From JANOAR01 sp031411235 (GTDB lineage Bacteria > Verrucomicrobiota > Verrucomicrobiia > Verrucomicrobiales > Verrucomicrobiaceae): a stretch of 15,235 nt of DNA. Each line of letters starts with the position of its first letter. The stretch's first letter is position 1. The notes below the pieces were generated by a model. That model was not told where the DNA came from. It worked only from the letters and a program-made list of their open reading frames with translations, and searched no databases. Below are positions 13,488 to 15,235 of this stretch, piece after piece. A program made the position numbers and the translations under genes. The stretch covers positions 1-15,235 of the forward strand of contig JANOAR010000082.1 of the NCBI GenBank assembly GCA_031411235.1. The letters are read 5' to 3'.

Positions 13488-14693
13488 TTAAATACGAGCA
13501 TCGGCCACAGCACCCCAGGTGGTGCGCCAGCGCAGCTTCACCAAATTGAGCCCGACCAAGGCGAGGAGGCAGAGCAGTGAGAAGGCCAGCAAGCCCGCGA
13601 GATAGCTGCCCGTCAGGCCTTTGGAATAACCGAGCGAACTGGCAAGCAAGAAGCCCCCGAGGCCGCCACCACAGCCGACGAGGCCGGTCATCACGCCGAT
13701 GTCTTTGGCAAAGCGCTGGGGCAGCAATTGGAAGACCGAACCATTCGCCATGCCGAAGGCACCCGAGGCTAAAAAGAAGCCCAAGGCACACACGGGCAAA
13801 CTCACTGTGCTGGCTGCGAGCACCAACGAACACGCCGCCACGATGAAGAAAACATGCAGCGCACGGATGCCGCCCAAGCGATCCGCAATAGCGCCGCCAA
13901 TAGGCCGCCCGAGAGCACCTACCAGCGTGCAGAGCGCCGCCCAGCTACCCGCATCCACAGGCGAGAGCTTGAACTCCGAAGTGAAGTAAATGATGAGCGA
14001 TGCGGCCAGGCCTGAGAAGCCGCCAAAGCTGATCGTGTAGAAGAAGCAGAACCAATGCGCATCGCGCTCACGCAGCAGATTCACATAGTCGAGCAGCGTC
14101 TTCTTCTTCACTTTCACAGGCGCTTCCTTGGAAAAAATCGCATACACAACGAGCACCAGCAGCAATGGGATCAAGGCGAAACCAAACACCGCATTCCAGC
14201 CATAAGCAGCTGCGAGACGAGGCGCGAGCAGCGAGTCGATCACCACGCCCACATTACCAGCGCCCGCGAGGCCCAGCACTAGGCCCTGCATATTTGGTGG
14301 ATACCAACGCCCGGCCTGCGGCAGCGCCACAGCGAAACTCGCGCCCGCCACGCCCAGCACCACGCCCAGCATGAGCGTGTGCGAGAACTGATGCAGCCCC
14401 ACCATCCACGCCACCGCCATACCGATCATCACAATCACCTGCGCGATGATGCCTGTGTTCTTCGCTCCGATGCGATCCACCAGCATACCCAGCAGGATCC
14501 GAATGAACGCCCCCGAAAGATAGGGCACTGCGACCATCAATCCCTTCTGCTGCGGCGTGAGGCCCAGCGTGATGCCGATCTGTGCGCCCAGGGCCCCGAG
14601 GATCGTCCAGACCATGAAGCTGACATCGAAGTAAAGGAAGGCGGTGAGTAAGGTAGGCCAGTGGCCAGAGCTTTTAAGATCGGATATTTTCAT
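13488..14693 (-). CDS. narK: NarK/NasA-type nitrate (nitrite) transporter, MFS
   Basis: A 401-aa major facilitator protein with about 12 hydrophobic segments that imports nitrate, possibly in exchange for or together with nitrite or protons. The nitrate-porter signatures are both present: AGAGNVG in the fifth helix (143-149) and GMANGSVFQLLPQRF (314-328) in the eleventh. The two substrate-contacting Arg residues of the family correspond to R65 (GAFIRI) and R263 (GALGRP). Both MFS A-motif loops are recognisable (G-x-L-V-D-R-I-G and G-x-x-A-D-R-L-G). It is the first gene of the operon and precedes the phosphatase/kinase by 29 nt. The ATG at 14693 is directly preceded by a 7-bp hairpin rather than a Shine-Dalgarno. 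The name narK is by family; nasA (transporter) is an equivalent name in some organisms. Confidence 0.92.
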   Translation of the reverse strand: MKISDLKSSGHWPTLLTAFLYFDVSFMVWTILGALGAQIGITLGLTPQQKGLMVAVPYLSGAFIRILLGMLVDRIGAKNTGIIAQVIVMIGMAVAWMVGLHQFSHTLMLGVVLGVAGASFAVALPQAGRWYPPNMQGLVLGLAGAGNVGVVIDSLLAPRLAAAYGWNAVFGFALIPLLLVLVVYAIFSKEAPVKVKKKTLLDYVNLLRERDAHWFCFFYTISFGGFSGLAASLIIYFTSEFKLSPVDAGSWAALCTLVGALGRPIGGAIADRLGGIRALHVFFIVAACSLVLAASTVSLPVCALGFFLASGAFGMANGSVFQLLPQRFAKDIGVMTGLVGCGGGLGGFLLASSLGYSKGLTGSYLAGLLAFSLLCLLALVGLNLVKLRWRTTWGAVADARI

Positions 14694-14695
14694 GG

Positions 14696-14717
14696 AGGGG
14701 TTGGATGGAGAACCCCT
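14696..14717 (-). promoter_or_regulatory. Hairpin at the translation start of narK
   Basis: AGGGGTT (14696-14702) and AACCCCT (14711-14717) form a perfect 7-bp stem with an 8-nt loop that ends 2 nt before the narK ATG, where a Shine-Dalgarno would sit. It could modulate initiation or stabilise the 5' end of the message. The sequence alone does not show whether it is functional. Confidence 0.4.
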
Positions 14718-14724
14718 GATGACT

Positions 14725-14741
14725 TAGCCGTGACCGTGCCA
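14725..14741 (-). promoter_or_regulatory. Candidate sigma-54 (-24/-12) promoter of the nitrate operon
   Basis: The minus strand reads TGGCACGGTCACGGCTA. The -24 half TGGCACG is exact, and GG-N10-GC spacing is kept. The -12 half is weaker (CGGC instead of TTGC). The predicted transcript would begin near 14715, at the base of the hairpin before narK, giving a leader of about 22 nt. Sigma-54 control of nitrate assimilation is known in Klebsiella. No activator-binding site was identified. Confidence 0.4.
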
Positions 14742-14772
14742 ACTCTTGGGAAGTGAACGATTAATTTTGTGA

Positions 14773-15093
14773 ATGTTTTTGGCTGAAACGATGAATGCCG
14801 CTCAGCAATTTTTAGAAGCAACAGACGGGCTGCACGGCTGTCTGCTGCAACTCCTCGCTACGGAGCGCGGCCCTCCGAGGCCGCAGTGCTACGCACGCTT
14901 GAGCTATTATGAAGATGGTGAATGCCTTCGTTCGGAGGCAGATTTGGATCGCTTGTTGGTTTGGATCAGCAAGGTTTCATCGGAATGCCTAAGGAACCCC
15001 GAAACACTGAGAAGAAGTCTTGAGCTTCGGCAAAGTGCTGCGGCCTCGAAGGGCCACGCTCCGTGGCGTTGCCACACTCATGCTCGCCATTAA
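14773..15093 (+). CDS. Doubtful hypothetical ORF spanning a repeat element
   Basis: An open frame of 106 codons from ATG 14773 (alternative ATG at 14791). I do not recognise the product. The N-terminal 28 residues and the middle (about 40-92, rich in Leu, Arg, Ser and Glu) could be protein-like. Residues about 29-41 and 87-99 are translations of the two arms of an inverted repeat, and no convincing Shine-Dalgarno precedes it. It may be a chance frame over repeat DNA, or a small gene invaded by the repeat. It is divergent from narK and shares the promoter region. Confidence 0.2.
   Translation: MFLAETMNAAQQFLEATDGLHGCLLQLLATERGPPRPQCYARLSYYEDGECLRSEADLDRLLVWISKVSSECLRNPETLRRSLELRQSAAASKGHAPWRCHTHARH
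14856..15068. repeat. REP/MITE-like element with 39-nt inverted arms
   Basis: The arm at 14856-14894 matches the reverse complement of 15030-15068 at 32 of 39 positions, enclosing 135 bp. The left arm contains its own hairpin GCGGCC-CTCCGA-GGCCGC (14867-14884), and the right arm a matching weaker GGCC-TCGAAG-GGCC. No target-site duplication is obvious. No transposase is encoded within, so if mobile it would depend on an enzyme elsewhere. Confidence 0.7.
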
Positions 15094-15137
15094 AACGCCT
15101 CATCCTGGAAGTTAAGTCATGGAGTTAGTTGGGTTAG

Positions 15138-15235
15138 TCAGCCAACCAGTGTCCATTTTGATTCGTGGAGAGCATAAAGTCGGAGCTTGAGGAAGGCATA
15201 GTCGCGCAGGCCGTAGGTGGCGCAGAGCATGCCTC
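15138..15235 (-). CDS. C-terminal fragment of a transposase, probably ISL3-like
   Basis: The gene enters from the right edge; its last 31 or so codons are present. They end ...T-Y-G-L-R-D-Y-A-F-L-K-L-R-L-Y-A-L-H-E-S then a short tail W-T-L-V-G and TGA at 15140-15138. The Y-G-x-R-D-x-x-x-x-x-L-R pattern near the C-terminus resembles ISL3-family transposases, where a G-x-R-(D/N) segment precedes a Leu/Arg-rich helix. This is pattern memory on a short fragment, so the family is tentative. No terminal inverted repeat could be confirmed in the 45 bases beyond the stop. Confidence 0.45.
   Translation of the reverse strand, partial: GMLCATYGLRDYAFLKLRLYALHESKWTLVG

Larger units (their letters stand above)
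4340..14693 (-). other. Nitrate assimilation operon (narK, phosphatase/kinase, cysJ-like, nirA, dmsBC, nasA)
   Basis: Six same-strand genes with gaps of 29, 5 and 39 nt, followed by overlaps of 8 and 4 nt, and no internal promoter-sized space. Together they cover uptake, both reductions to ammonium, electron delivery and a signalling protein. No nitrate-sensing regulator (NasR, NasST or NtrC type) and no molybdenum- or siroheme-cofactor gene is included. Polycistronic transcription is inferred from the spacing and overlaps. Confidence 0.85.

Noticed and set aside
13459..13833. N-terminal extension of the phosphatase/kinase up to 13833
   Set aside because: It is antisense-free but overlaps narK in a shifted frame, has low-complexity content and no family similarity. 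The ATG at 13458 begins the PP2C domain.
14694..14772. ANTAR (NasR-type) antitermination leader before narK
   Set aside because: ANTAR targets are two hairpins with hexanucleotide loops carrying A1 and G4; only one hairpin with an 8-nt loop is present and there is no terminator.

Overview
The window reads as a bacterial chromosome segment, GC-rich and densely coded, most likely from the phylum Verrucomicrobiota (Prosthecobacter-like). That placement is an inference. It rests on three abundant short repeat families (GACAGGCA-type hairpins, GGGCTWWAGCCC pairs and ATTTCGG heptamers) that I associate with that phylum and its PVC relatives, and on the gene families present. No rRNA, tRNA or CRISPR array is visible.

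Left part (1-4334): the 3' end of an M13-family zinc endopeptidase gene runs rightward and converges on lysA (meso-diaminopimelate decarboxylase, last step of lysine synthesis). lysA lies behind cdsA (CDP-diacylglycerol synthase). Upstream of cdsA, on the same strand, is a small GxxExxY-family gene with a degenerate nuclease-like site. Divergent from it is lgt (prolipoprotein diacylglyceryl transferase), whose stop codon lies 5 bases from the stop of the next, convergent gene.

Centre and right (4340-14693, all minus strand, read right to left): a compact six-gene nitrate assimilation operon. The order is NarK-type nitrate transporter, membrane-tethered PP2C phosphatase/Ser-Thr kinase fusion, CysJ-like NADPH diflavin reductase, NirA-type siroheme nitrite reductase, DmsB-DmsC fusion (four 4Fe-4S clusters plus membrane anchor), and NasA-type molybdopterin nitrate reductase. 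Junctions are 29, 5 and 39 nt, then 8-nt and 4-nt overlaps. Together the genes would import nitrate, reduce it to nitrite at a membrane-docked NasA probably fed from quinol through DmsBC, and reduce nitrite to ammonium with NirA, probably fed by NADPH through the flavoprotein. The kinase/phosphatase is the only regulator-like gene. A sigma-54-like promoter and a small hairpin precede the first gene.

The most unusual feature is repeat DNA inside this operon. Two adjacent genes carry three unrelated repeat families, all in frame and at linker or terminal positions: a five-hairpin array between the DmsB and DmsC domains, a GGGCTTTAGCCC/GGGCTAAAGCCC pair at the NasA N-terminus, and an ATTTCGG repeat in a C-terminal NasA linker. 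Right of the operon (14694-15235) lie a doubtful ORF spanning a fourth inverted-repeat element and the 3' end of a probable ISL3-like transposase gene, so the operon is bordered by mobile or repeat DNA on that side.
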